Position numbers and translations under genes: made by a program | Notes under the pieces: model-generated | Seen by the model: only the letters and a program-made list of their open reading frames with translations | Told to the model about the DNA's origin: nothing | Databases searched by the model: none | Assembly (NCBI GenBank): GCA_019075905.1 | Contig: JAGXAM010000021.1 | Span: 1-47,523, forward strand | Direction: 5' to 3' | Source of the DNA: Hyphomicrobiales bacterium | GTDB lineage: Bacteria > Pseudomonadota > Alphaproteobacteria > Rhizobiales > Beijerinckiaceae | Length of the DNA: 47,523 nt | Shown: in pieces, positions 35,632 to 44,100 of the stretch | How the letters are laid out: every line of letters begins with the position of its first letter | How positions within the stretch are numbered: the first letter of the stretch is position 1

Positions 35632-36723
35632 ATGAAACGTAAGGACAAATCCACCGAAATCTCCCACGATGCCTGGTCGGCGGCTTCGCGCCGGGCCATG
35701 CTGCTCGGCGCTGGCGGCAGCGCGCTGGCCCTGGCGGCGCTGGCTTCAACGCGCGCCCGCGCGGCGGACGCCTCGCCATTTCCTGCCCACCCGCGCTGGA
35801 AATTTGTATTCGTCAATCACGTGACCACCAATCCTTTCTTCGTGCCCTGCCAATATGGCATCCACGACGCCTGCGCGATCCTTGGTTGCGATTACCAGTG
35901 GACCGGTTCGGAGACCTCCGACGTCGGCCAGATGGTCAATGCCATGAACGCCGCCATTGCCGGCAAGGCCGATGCGATTGCTGTGCCGATCGTCGACCCC
36001 AAGGGCTTTGACGCGCCGACAGCCAAGGCGATGGACGCCGGCATTCCGGTGTTCAGCTACAATGCCGATTCACCTACGGGAAGCAACAACCGGCGTCTGG
36101 CCTATATCGGCCAGGACCTGTTCCTTTCCGGTCAGGAAATGGGCGAGCGCATCGTCAAGATGGTCGGCTCCGGCAAGGTTGCCATTTTCATCGCCACCCC
36201 GGGCCAGCTCAACCTGCAGCCGCGCGTTGATGGTGCCATGGCGGCGATCAAGAAATCCGGCGCGAAAATTCAGGCCACCATGGTCGCGACCGACCCCACC
36301 GTCAACGTCGCCCTTTCCAAGATTCAGGCCTATTATCTTGGCAATCAGGACGTGAAGGGCATGTTCGCCGTCAGCGGCGGCGATACCTCAAGCGTCGGCA
36401 TTGTCATGAAGAAATATGGTCTGGCCAAAAAGGGCGTCCAGAGCGGCGGCTTTGATCTGCAGCCGAAATCACTTGAAGCCGTCAAGGCGGGCGATCTCGG
36501 TTTTGCCATTGACCAGCAGCCCTATCTGCAGGGCTTCTATACGGTCATGGAAATGTTCCTGTTCAAGGCATCCGGCGGTCTCGTCGGCCCGGCCGACATC
36601 AATACCGGCCTGAAATTCGTGACCCACGATTCGGTTGCGCCCTATCTCGACACCAAGACACGTTACGAAGGCAGCGCTGCAACGCCGCTGATCGTTCCCC
36701 GCAGCGGCAAAATCGGCGGTTGA
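35632..36723 (+). CDS. Tat-exported sugar-type ABC substrate-binding protein
   Basis: A 363-residue Peripla_BP_4 (ribose/fructose-type) binding protein. A twin-arginine signal (SRRAMLLGAGG, residues 19-29) ends near ARAAD. Mature features are FVNHVTTNPFFVPCQYGI, DAIAVPIVDPKGFDAPTAKA, IPVFSYNADSP and GKVAIFIATPG, the two-lobe pattern of pentose/hexose binders. ATG follows GGAGG. First gene of a three-gene importer. The sugar is unknown; family relatives bind fructose, ribose, xylose or polyols. Confidence 0.9.
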   Translation: MKRKDKSTEISHDAWSAASRRAMLLGAGGSALALAALASTRARAADASPFPAHPRWKFVFVNHVTTNPFFVPCQYGIHDACAILGCDYQWTGSETSDVGQMVNAMNAAIAGKADAIAVPIVDPKGFDAPTAKAMDAGIPVFSYNADSPTGSNNRRLAYIGQDLFLSGQEMGERIVKMVGSGKVAIFIATPGQLNLQPRVDGAMAAIKKSGAKIQATMVATDPTVNVALSKIQAYYLGNQDVKGMFAVSGGDTSSVGIVMKKYGLAKKGVQSGGFDLQPKSLEAVKAGDLGFAIDQQPYLQGFYTVMEMFLFKASGGLVGPADINTGLKFVTHDSVAPYLDTKTRYEGSAATPLIVPRSGKIGG

Positions 36724-37739
36724 TCTTGGAGCAAAAACTGTCAACGTCAGCGACCCCGGGCCAGGGGGCATTGCAAAATGCCCCCTTTGGTTTCCTGCGG
36801 CGGCTGCTGCTGCGCCCCGAGGGCAGCATCGTGGTGGTGGCCATCGGCCTCATCATCTATTTTGAGTCCACCAACGCCAATTTTCTAACCAATCTCAATC
36901 TGGAGACGCTGTCGCAATTCGTGGCTGCGCCGGTCATAATCGCCTGTGGCGAGATCATGCTTCTGATTTGTCGCGAAATCGACCTTTCGGCAGGGCAGGT
37001 CTATGCCCTGGCACCTTTCATCATGTCGATCGGCGCCAAGGCCGGCCTTCCGGTTCTCGTCGCCTTTGGCGGTGCGCTGGTGATCTGTGCCGCTGTTGGC
37101 CTGGTGATTGGCCTGATCACGGTCTATCTCAAGGTGCCGTCATTCGTGACCACGCTTGGCATGCTGTTTCTCATCACCGGCATTACCCTGACCATTTCCC
37201 GCGGGTTTCCGGCTGACACGCCAGGCGGTCCTGTCCTGAGCAGCATCATGGGGCAATGGGGTTATTCGGAATTCCTCTGGGCGCTGGGCGTCGTTGCCGT
37301 CATGCATGTCGTGCTGCGTCATTCCCGGTGGGGCCTGCATACCATAGCCACGGGCGGCAACATCATTGCCGCCGCCGAATCCGGCATTGATATCAACCGC
37401 ATCAAGATCGGCAATTTCATCCTCACCAGCACCCTTGCCGGCTTTTGCGGCCTGATCGAGGCTTTCCGCATCGGTTCGACCGACCCGCTGGCCGGCGGCA
37501 GCAACATCATGTTTCTCGGTGTCGCCTCGGGCGTCATCGGCGGCACGGCAATTGCCGGCGGTGCCGGCACGGTGATCGGCGGCCTCGTTGGCGGTATCGT
37601 GCTCGGCGTGTTGCAGGACGGCTTCACCCTGCAGGGCATCAATGCCTTTGCCTTTGACATCATCATCGGCGCGGCAATTCTGGTTGCGATGATCACCAAC
37701 ATCTATCTGGCTGGTCGACGCGGAGCGGGCCCGACATGA
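36720..37739 (+). CDS. Sugar-type ABC permease (RbsC-like)
   Basis: A 339-residue BPD_transp_2 permease with eight to ten hydrophobic helices, the motif CGEIMLLICREIDLSAGQVYALA near residue 80 and the coupling loop TGGNIIAAAESGIDINRIK. Start at TTG 36720, overlapping the binding-protein stop; a second TTG two codons on is equally possible. The single permease probably acts as a homodimer with the downstream ATPase. Confidence 0.9.
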   Translation: MILEQKLSTSATPGQGALQNAPFGFLRRLLLRPEGSIVVVAIGLIIYFESTNANFLTNLNLETLSQFVAAPVIIACGEIMLLICREIDLSAGQVYALAPFIMSIGAKAGLPVLVAFGGALVICAAVGLVIGLITVYLKVPSFVTTLGMLFLITGITLTISRGFPADTPGGPVLSSIMGQWGYSEFLWALGVVAVMHVVLRHSRWGLHTIATGGNIIAAAESGIDINRIKIGNFILTSTLAGFCGLIEAFRIGSTDPLAGGSNIMFLGVASGVIGGTAIAGGAGTVIGGLVGGIVLGVLQDGFTLQGINAFAFDIIIGAAILVAMITNIYLAGRRGAGPT

Positions 37740-38515
37740 ACACACCATCGTCAGCCTCACCGGCGCCGGCCTTGCGCGCCGAAGGCATCGTCAAGCGCTT
37801 TGGCCAGGTGGAAGCCCTATCCGGGGTCGCGATGCAGGTCGCCAACGGCGAGATGCTCGGGATTCTCGGCGACAATGGCGCCGGGAAATCAACCTTGCTG
37901 AAAATCCTCACCGGCTTTCATCGCCCCGACGCCGGCCAGATCTATGTTCGCGGCGAAGCGCAGAATTTCACCTCCGTGGATCACGCGCGCAGCTTCGGCA
38001 TTGAATGCGTCTATCAGGACCTCGCGCTGGTCAACAGCCTGAGCATCTTCCACAATATGTTCCTGAACCGGGAATTGCTGCGACCGGGCTGGCCGCACCT
38101 GCTCGATCACAACGAGATGCGGCACCGGGCCATCGAGGCCCTGACCGACATAGGCGTCAACATTCCCTCGGTCGATGTCGAGGTCGGTCGCCTTTCCGGC
38201 GGCCAGCGTCAGGCCATTGCCGTCGCCCGCGCTGTGGCGTCGAACGCGCGCATTCTGCTGCTCGATGAGCCCCTGGCAGCCATGGGTGCGCGCGAGGCAG
38301 GGCTGATCATCGACCTGATCGAGCGGCTGAAGGCGCGTGGCGACATTGCCATCGTCATGATCGCCCATAATTACGCGCAAACCCTCGCCCTGTGTGATCA
38401 TGTCATGCTGATGCAGCACGGCGAAGTCACCTACAAAAGTGCGGCGAAAGATACTTCGGTCGTCGAACTGCTCGAAATCGTGCGGCGCGAATATCAGGAC
38501 GCCCGGCGTAAATAA
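37736..38515 (+). CDS. Sugar-type ABC ATPase, single domain
   Basis: A 259-residue ATPase with one ABC domain: Walker A GDNGAGKS (45-52), signature LSGGQ (153-157), Walker B LLLDEP with DEP at 177-179, and the switch His in MIAHN. Most RbsA-type proteins have two fused ABC domains, so this is the shorter FrcA-like form and must dimerise. The ATG overlaps the permease stop (ATGA). Ends the operon. Confidence 0.92.
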   Translation: MNTPSSASPAPALRAEGIVKRFGQVEALSGVAMQVANGEMLGILGDNGAGKSTLLKILTGFHRPDAGQIYVRGEAQNFTSVDHARSFGIECVYQDLALVNSLSIFHNMFLNRELLRPGWPHLLDHNEMRHRAIEALTDIGVNIPSVDVEVGRLSGGQRQAIAVARAVASNARILLLDEPLAAMGAREAGLIIDLIERLKARGDIAIVMIAHNYAQTLALCDHVMLMQHGEVTYKSAAKDTSVVELLEIVRREYQDARRK

Positions 38516-38874
38516 GCGAGCGCAAGTGAACCATGCGGTGGCCACCTGCGGGCCGTCGCAGCTACCGTGTGTCTTCACCCGATTCCGGGCACGATGACAT
38601 GGCTTTCGCAGATCAATGCATATGCAAGCATTCTTTGCATGTGTTTGCATCTATCCTTGCAGATGGAGCGTCAGCGCGCCGCCATGCGTGGGCGCAGCTG
38701 CGCCGTCCTTTGATATGCATCATGGCCAAACTGTTTTGAGAATGCTCAAAGGAGCGAGAACCTAGCACCGGCCGGCCCGGCAGTGCGGGGCGCTTTCACC
38801 GGGTGGCAGGCGCAGGCAGAAGCCGCCTCGACGCGCTCCGGAAGCCAGCCACCCATCGTCTCAGGGAGCCTTGC
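38516..38874. promoter_or_regulatory. Gap with repeated TGCAT motifs and an inverted repeat
   Basis: No gene. Palindrome TGCATATGCA is at 38617-38626, overlapping TGCAAGCAT at 38623-38631. TTTGCAT occurs at 38634-38640 and 38644-38650, exactly ten bases apart. TTTGAG-AATG-CTCAAA at 38735-38750 is a perfect inverted repeat. The cluster precedes the CopD-like gene and its motifs recur before the HemJ-like gene, so it is probably a regulator-binding region. Confidence 0.45.
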
Positions 38875-39351
38875 ATGTATGACGTCATTCTTGCCCGCGC
38901 CCTGCACGTCATCGCCATCGTCATCTGGATTGGTGGCGTGTCGATGGTGACCACCGTTGCCCTGCCGGCGGTTCGTCGCGGCGAGCTTGGTGACGACTGG
39001 CTGCGAGCCTTGAACGCCATCGAAAACCGTTTTGCAATGCAAGCGCGCCTCGCCGTCATCGTTACCGGGCTGACAGGGCTTTACATGCTGGCGCGCCTTG
39101 ATCTCTGGGACCGCTTCACCTCGGCACAATTCTGGTGGATGCATGCCATGGTCGGCATCTGGCTGCTGTTCGTAGCCATCCTGTTTGTGGCGGAACCCTT
39201 CATCATCGGTCGCCGCTTTGCCAAATGGGCAAGCGAGGCCCCGCGTGACGCCTTCGCTTGGTTGCAGCGCGCCCATTGGCTCCTACTTGCCCTGAGCCTG
39301 ATCACCATTCTGGGTGCCGTCGCCGACAGCCAGGGCTGGTCATTGTTCTGA
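38875..39351 (+). CDS. CopD-like four-helix membrane protein
   Basis: A 158-residue integral membrane protein with four hydrophobic helices and a first helix ARALHVIAIVIWIGGVSMV, the H...W.GG pattern of CopD/HemJ-type proteins, where the helix-1 histidine (here His11) often binds haem. No copper-binding Met clusters are seen. ATG 38875 follows GGGAG. It lies before a second, related small membrane protein and the truncated-haemoglobin/NsrR pair. Function inferred as haem or redox related. Confidence 0.7.
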   Translation: MYDVILARALHVIAIVIWIGGVSMVTTVALPAVRRGELGDDWLRALNAIENRFAMQARLAVIVTGLTGLYMLARLDLWDRFTSAQFWWMHAMVGIWLLFVAILFVAEPFIIGRRFAKWASEAPRDAFAWLQRAHWLLLALSLITILGAVADSQGWSLF

Positions 39352-39561
39352 TGTGGCAAAGCGGACCTCTCATGCGCAGAGCCCGTCAATCGCCGGAAGA
39401 TTGTTGCATGCACAAGCATCAATATGCGGGAAAGGCGGCTGCGAGCGGTGTTCTTGCCGCCCCCGGGGCGCGGCATGCAAGCATGTCCCTGAAACGATCA
39501 AACCCGCCATGGGCGGGACCGACCACCTCGCTGCGACAACAATTCCGGAGCCCGGCGCACC
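39352..39561. promoter_or_regulatory. Gap with the same TGCAAGCAT motif
   Basis: TGCATGCA palindrome at 39405-39412 followed by AAGCAT at 39414-39419, and a second exact TGCAAGCAT at 39476-39484. These match the motif before the CopD-like gene and lie 78-157 bases before the HemJ-like gene. No gene is visible. Confidence 0.4.
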
Positions 39562-40011
39562 ATGACGATTGATGCCCTGCTGCCCTGGTATCGCGAGTTG
39601 CTGGCGCTGCACGTGATGTCGGTGATCATCTGGATGGCTGGCATGATCGTGCTGCCGCTGATTTATGCCCGGCATGTGGCGGTGGCGCCGGAACTGGCCC
39701 GTGGTGCCGGATTTGTCGAACTCGAACAGGGCATCATCAAGCGCCTGGTCAACCCGGCCATGTATGCCGCCTGGGGGTTTGGCACGTTGCTGATCCTCAC
39801 GCCCGGGGCGATTTCATGGTCAGCCGACTGGTGGCGAACGAAATTCACGGCCGTGCTGGTCCTTTCAGCCTATCACGGCGCGCTGTCGATCTGGCGCCGG
39901 GCGCTGCGCGATGGCACCAACCGCCGCAGCGCCGTCTTCTTTGCCAGGGTGACCCTTGTGCCGATTGCCTTTGTCATTCTGGTCGTATCAATGGTGATCA
40001 TCCAGCCGTGA
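39562..40011 (+). CDS. HemJ-like membrane protein
   Basis: A 149-residue four-helix membrane protein. LLALHVMSVIIWMAGMIVLP with His17, LVNPAMYAAWGFGTLLIL, and WRTKFTAVLVLSAYHGALSIWRR with Lys94 and His105 reproduce the HemJ (UPF0093) order of motifs. HemJ oxidises protoporphyrinogen IX in haem synthesis, and the conserved His and Lys are needed there. It could instead be a paralogue with another haem-linked role. It ends one base before the convergent haemoglobin gene. Confidence 0.7.
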   Translation: MTIDALLPWYRELLALHVMSVIIWMAGMIVLPLIYARHVAVAPELARGAGFVELEQGIIKRLVNPAMYAAWGFGTLLILTPGAISWSADWWRTKFTAVLVLSAYHGALSIWRRALRDGTNRRSAVFFARVTLVPIAFVILVVSMVIIQP

Positions 40012-40012
40012 T

Positions 40013-40492
40013 TCAGCTCTCCCGATCCTTCGGCAGGCTGCGCGCCGGTCGCGGCTGCTTGCGCCGGATCTCGCCCTTCTGGCTCGCCATCCCCATTTCC
40101 AGACTGTCAGCAATCCGGTGCGCCCGTTCAACGAACAGCGCCGCTGCCGCCGGCGGGCAGATCGCTTCTGCCGTATCGGCGAAGATTTCGAGCCAGCGAT
40201 CGAATTCGGGCGTGTCGACCGGTAGCGGCAAATGCGCCACCATCGGCTGCCCGTGATAGCGCCCGCTGGTCAGCACCACCGATGACCAGAAGTCGCAAAG
40301 CTTCTTGATATGCGCGTCCCAGTCATGGATGTGATGCTCGAAAATCGGCCCTAGCATGGGGTCGCGCCGAGCCCTGTCATAAAAGGTGCGCACCAGTTGC
40401 TCGATCATTGCCTCGTCGATGCCGGTTCTTGACCTGGCATCCTCGATGAGCTGATCACGATCGGGCGCGCCGTCTTGCTTGTCACTGGCCAT
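40013..40492 (-). CDS. Group III truncated haemoglobin
   Basis: A 159-residue protein with the TrHb3 sequence: FYDRARRDPMLGPIF (Tyr38 at the B10 place), HIHDWDAHIKKLCDFWSSV, and RYHGQPMVAHLPLP with His87 as the likely proximal haem ligand, followed by FDRWLEIFADTA. The charged C-terminal tail is longer than usual. Such globins are tied to nitric-oxide or oxygen handling. It is divergent from an NsrR-like regulator across a perfect palindrome, which supports NO control. Confidence 0.92.
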   Translation of the reverse strand: MASDKQDGAPDRDQLIEDARSRTGIDEAMIEQLVRTFYDRARRDPMLGPIFEHHIHDWDAHIKKLCDFWSSVVLTSGRYHGQPMVAHLPLPVDTPEFDRWLEIFADTAEAICPPAAAALFVERAHRIADSLEMGMASQKGEIRRKQPRPARSLPKDRES

Positions 40493-40541
40493 GCCAACCC
40501 CTGCCTGCTTATCCCGAAGGTGCCTTTCATATCGCCTTTCG

Positions 40542-40574
40542 GCTATAACATATATGTAAAATATATGTTATAGC
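40542..40574. promoter_or_regulatory. 33-bp perfect inverted repeat, probable NsrR operator
   Basis: Two 14-base arms (GCTATAACATATAT read inward from each side) flank GTAAA with no mismatch. It is midway between the divergent globin and NsrR-like genes, 43 bases from the regulator start and 49 from the globin start. Rrf2/NsrR sites are AT-rich palindromes of this size, so one site may control both directions. Confidence 0.75.
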
Positions 40575-40617
40575 GTCAACCATCAACCCGTAGCCAGCGC
40601 CATGGAAGAGCTCAAAT

Positions 40618-41061
40618 ATGCGGCTGAACCTATCGACCGATTATGCCTTGCGGACGCTGATTTTTGTGGGCGCCAAGGCGGGGGAACTCGCCACCATTAC
40701 CGAAATCGCCAGAAGTTTCGGCATTTCCAAGCCGCATCTCATGAAGGTTGTCCACCAACTCGGGCAACTGGGCTATCTGCACACGGTGCGCGGCAAGAAC
40801 GGTGGCATCAGGCTGGGGCGTGACCCCGCCGGGATCATCGTCGGCGCCGTCGTGCGCCAGACGGAAGGCGATCTTGCGGTAATGGGCTGCCTTGCGGCCG
40901 ATGGTTTCTGCCGTATTGAATCCTGCTGCATCCTGCGTCAGGCCCTGCACCAGGCCACGCAGCAATTCCTGGCGGTGCTTGATCGCTACGCCCTCGCCGA
41001 TCTTCTGGCGCCGCATGCCAGCATCGTTCATAGCCTCGGTCTCGACCTGCCGGAGCCCTGA
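40618..41061 (+). CDS. nsrR: Rrf2-family regulator, NsrR-like
   Basis: A 147-residue Rrf2 protein. The winged helix has STDYALRTLIFVGAKAG, ITEIARSFGISKPHLMKVVHQL and the wing VRGKNGGIRLGRDP. The Fe-S cluster region carries Cys91, Cys98, Cys103 and Cys104 (MGCLAADGFC, ESCC), and Asp8 stands where the NsrR cluster aspartate is found. NsrR represses NO-response genes until NO damages its cluster. The divergent truncated haemoglobin is a fitting target. RirA or IscR are less likely from the wing and Cys spacing. Confidence 0.8.
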   Translation: MRLNLSTDYALRTLIFVGAKAGELATITEIARSFGISKPHLMKVVHQLGQLGYLHTVRGKNGGIRLGRDPAGIIVGAVVRQTEGDLAVMGCLAADGFCRIESCCILRQALHQATQQFLAVLDRYALADLLAPHASIVHSLGLDLPEP

Positions 41062-41186
41062 ATCGGGGCATCTGGCGCCATGGCCCGGGCAAGTTGCAGG
41101 AAAGTTGCAGCCTTTGTCAGGGTCGGCTATCGTGCCAATCTAAAGTTCTGGCAGCGTTAAATAATTCGATAATGGGGTGTTGTGCC

Positions 41187-44100
41187 ATGTCGAAGATTTT
41201 CATCAGCCATTCCAGTGCCGACAATATTGCGGCGCAAGCCATGGCCGACTGGCTGGCCGAAAATGGCTGGGACGAGGTCTTTCTCGATTTTGATCCCGAG
41301 CGCGGCATTGCCGCCAGCCAGCGCTGGGAACAGGCTTTGCATGGTGCGGCCCTGCGCTGCGAGGCGGTGATTTTTCTGATCACCACGGCCTGGCTCGGCT
41401 CGCCGTGGTGCGGCAAGGAATATCATCTCGCCCGCAGCCTCAACAAGCCGCTGTTCGGCCTGATCGCCGATCCGGCTTTGTCCATTGCCGCCGTGCAGGC
41501 AAAATTTCCCGAATATGCCGCGACCTGGCAGATGGTGGACCTTTGCGCCGGAACCGATGCGCAAATCCGCAAGGCGCACTTGCCGGGCCAGGTCATCGAA
41601 GGCCATGTGGCATGGTCGCAAACCGGATTGCGGCGCCTGAAAATCGGCCTCGACAAGGCCGGTCTCGACCCCAAATATTTCGAGTGGCCCCCCGCCCATG
41701 AGCCGCAACGCTCGCCCTATCCGGGATTGCGGGCGCTCGAATCGGCCGATGCCGGGGTGTTTTTCGGTCGCGACGCGGCGCTGGTCGAAGCCGGCGACAC
41801 GTTGCGCAAGCTGCGCGAGGCCGCCCGCCCGCGGCTTTTGGTGCTGCTTGGTGCCTCCGGGGCTGGCAAATCCTCGTTTCTGCGCGCCGGCCTGTGGCCG
41901 CGGCTGCTGCGCGATGATGCGCATTTTCTGCCGCTGCCGCCGCTGCGTCCCGGCCGCGCCGCGCTTTCCGGTGACACCGGGCTCGAAGCGGCGCTGCACC
42001 TCGCCCTGCCGGACGTGCCCGGCCCGCGCCTGCGCGCCGCCATCGCTGGAGGCGCCGCCGGTCTGCGCCCGCTGCTGGGCGAACTCGTCGCCCGCGCCAC
42101 ACCTCCGGGCGCTGCGGCCCCAAGCCTGGTCATCGCCGTCGATCAGGCCGAGGAACTGTTTCGCGCCGAGGGGGCCGGCGAAAGCGCCGAACTCATGTAT
42201 CTGCTGCGCGATCTTGCCGGCGCCGACGATCCGGCCACCATCATCTTGTTCGTCATCCGCAGCGACAGTTATGACAAGCTCGAACATGCGCAGGCTCTCG
42301 AGGGCATGCCGCAAAAGACCTTGCCCTTGCTGCCGCTGCCGCGCAGCAATTATCGCGAGGTCATCGAAGGCCCGGCCCGCCGCGTCACCCAGCACGGCGG
42401 CAAGCTGGAGATCGAGCCGGCCCTGACTGAAGCGCTCATCCATGATGCCGAACTTGGCGGCGGAGGCGACACCCTGCCTTTGCTGGCCTTCGTGCTCGAA
42501 CAGCTTTATCGCGACCATGCCCGTAGCGGCGCCCTGCGGCTCGCCGATTATGTCGCCAGCGGCCGCTTCGAGGGGGCGATCGACAAGGCAGTGGCCCGCG
42601 CCTTCCTGCGCGCCGACAGCCGCCCCGACATTCCCCAGGAGCGCGCCGCCCGCGAGACCCTGCTGCGTCGCGGCCTGATCCCGTGGCTGGCAGGCATCGA
42701 TCCTGAAACCCGCAGCCCGCGCCGGGCCATTGCCCGCAAGGACGATATCCCGCCCGAGGCGCTGCCGCTGGTCACCTTGCTGGTGGAAGAACGCCTGCTG
42801 ATCGAAGATGCCCATCAGGAAGGCAGCGGCCCGGAGGCCGTGAATGTGGCGACGCTGGAACCGGCGCATGAGGCGCTGTTGCGGCAATGGGGCCTGCTCG
42901 ATGGCTGGCTGAAAGAAGATCAGGGCCATCTGGCAACGCTTGAGGGCGTGCGTCGCGCCGCCCGCGACTGGGATGCCAATGCACGCGGCGAAAGCTGGCT
43001 CACCCATCAGGCCGGCCGCCTCGCCGACGCCCGCGGCCTTGATACACGCCCCGATCTCGCAGCCCAGCTCAATGCCAGGGATCGCGCCTATCTTTCGGCT
43101 TGCGCCGCCCGCGAGACCGCCGCCCAGGCCGAGCGCGAAAAGGCGGCGGCCAATGAGCTGGCATTGGCCCGTGCCGAGGCCGAAAAGGCCAGAGCGCGCT
43201 CCAGGTCAGCCCGCAATCTCACCGGCGTCGCCGTGGCAGCAGCGCTGGCGCTCGCCGGCCTTGGTCTCTGGGCATTGCAACAGCGCAATGTTGCCCGGCG
43301 CGAGGCTGCCGCCGCCGTTGCCGCCCAGGCCCAGACACAGGCCGCCCTGAAGGAGGCGACAGTCACCGCCAATGCGCTGGTCTTTGACATTGCGCAGAAA
43401 TTCCGCGGCATCAAAGGCGTGCCAGTGGCGTTGATCGGCACTGTTCTCGCCATGACGCTGGACATGCTCGATCAATTGGTCACATCCGGGCACGCCGGTT
43501 CCGACATGCTCAACAGCCAGACTATTGCCCTCGATGAGACAGCGACAACCTTGCTTCTGCAGGGCAACAGCGCCGCGGCGCTTGCCGATGCCCTGAAATC
43601 TCGCGCCATTGGCGTCAGGCTGGTGCACCGCCAGCCGGGCAACTATTACTACCAGCGCGAACTCTCTGTCAGCACCCAGATCGTCGGCCAGGTGCGTCAG
43701 GCGCGCGGCGACCTGTCGGGGGCTCTGCGTGCCTTCCGGGCCGTCGAGGCGATCCGCGAGAAATTGGTGGCCCTCGATCCCGGCAATCCCGACTGGCAGA
43801 GCGATCTGTCAGGCGCCCGTTCGCGGATCGGGCAGGTGCTGCAGGCGCAAGGCGACCTCGCTGGCGCGCTGGACAATTTCAGGCGTAGTCATGCCATCCT
43901 GAAACAGCTGACCGATCGCCATCCGAAGGTCGTCAAATGGCAGAATTATCTGGCGACGGCGGACAATGAAATCGGCGATGTGCTCGGGGCCCAGGGTGAT
44001 TTGAACGGTGCGCTGAAATCATATGAGGCGAGCCTCGCGATCCGTCAGCACCTGACTCAGGTGGATCCCGGCAATGCCAATTTCCAGACCGATCTTGCCC

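Noticed and set aside
41157-43007. A 616-codon open frame on the minus strand
   Set aside because: Antisense to the TIR-nSTAND gene; low-complexity Gln/Ala/Gly composition and no domain.
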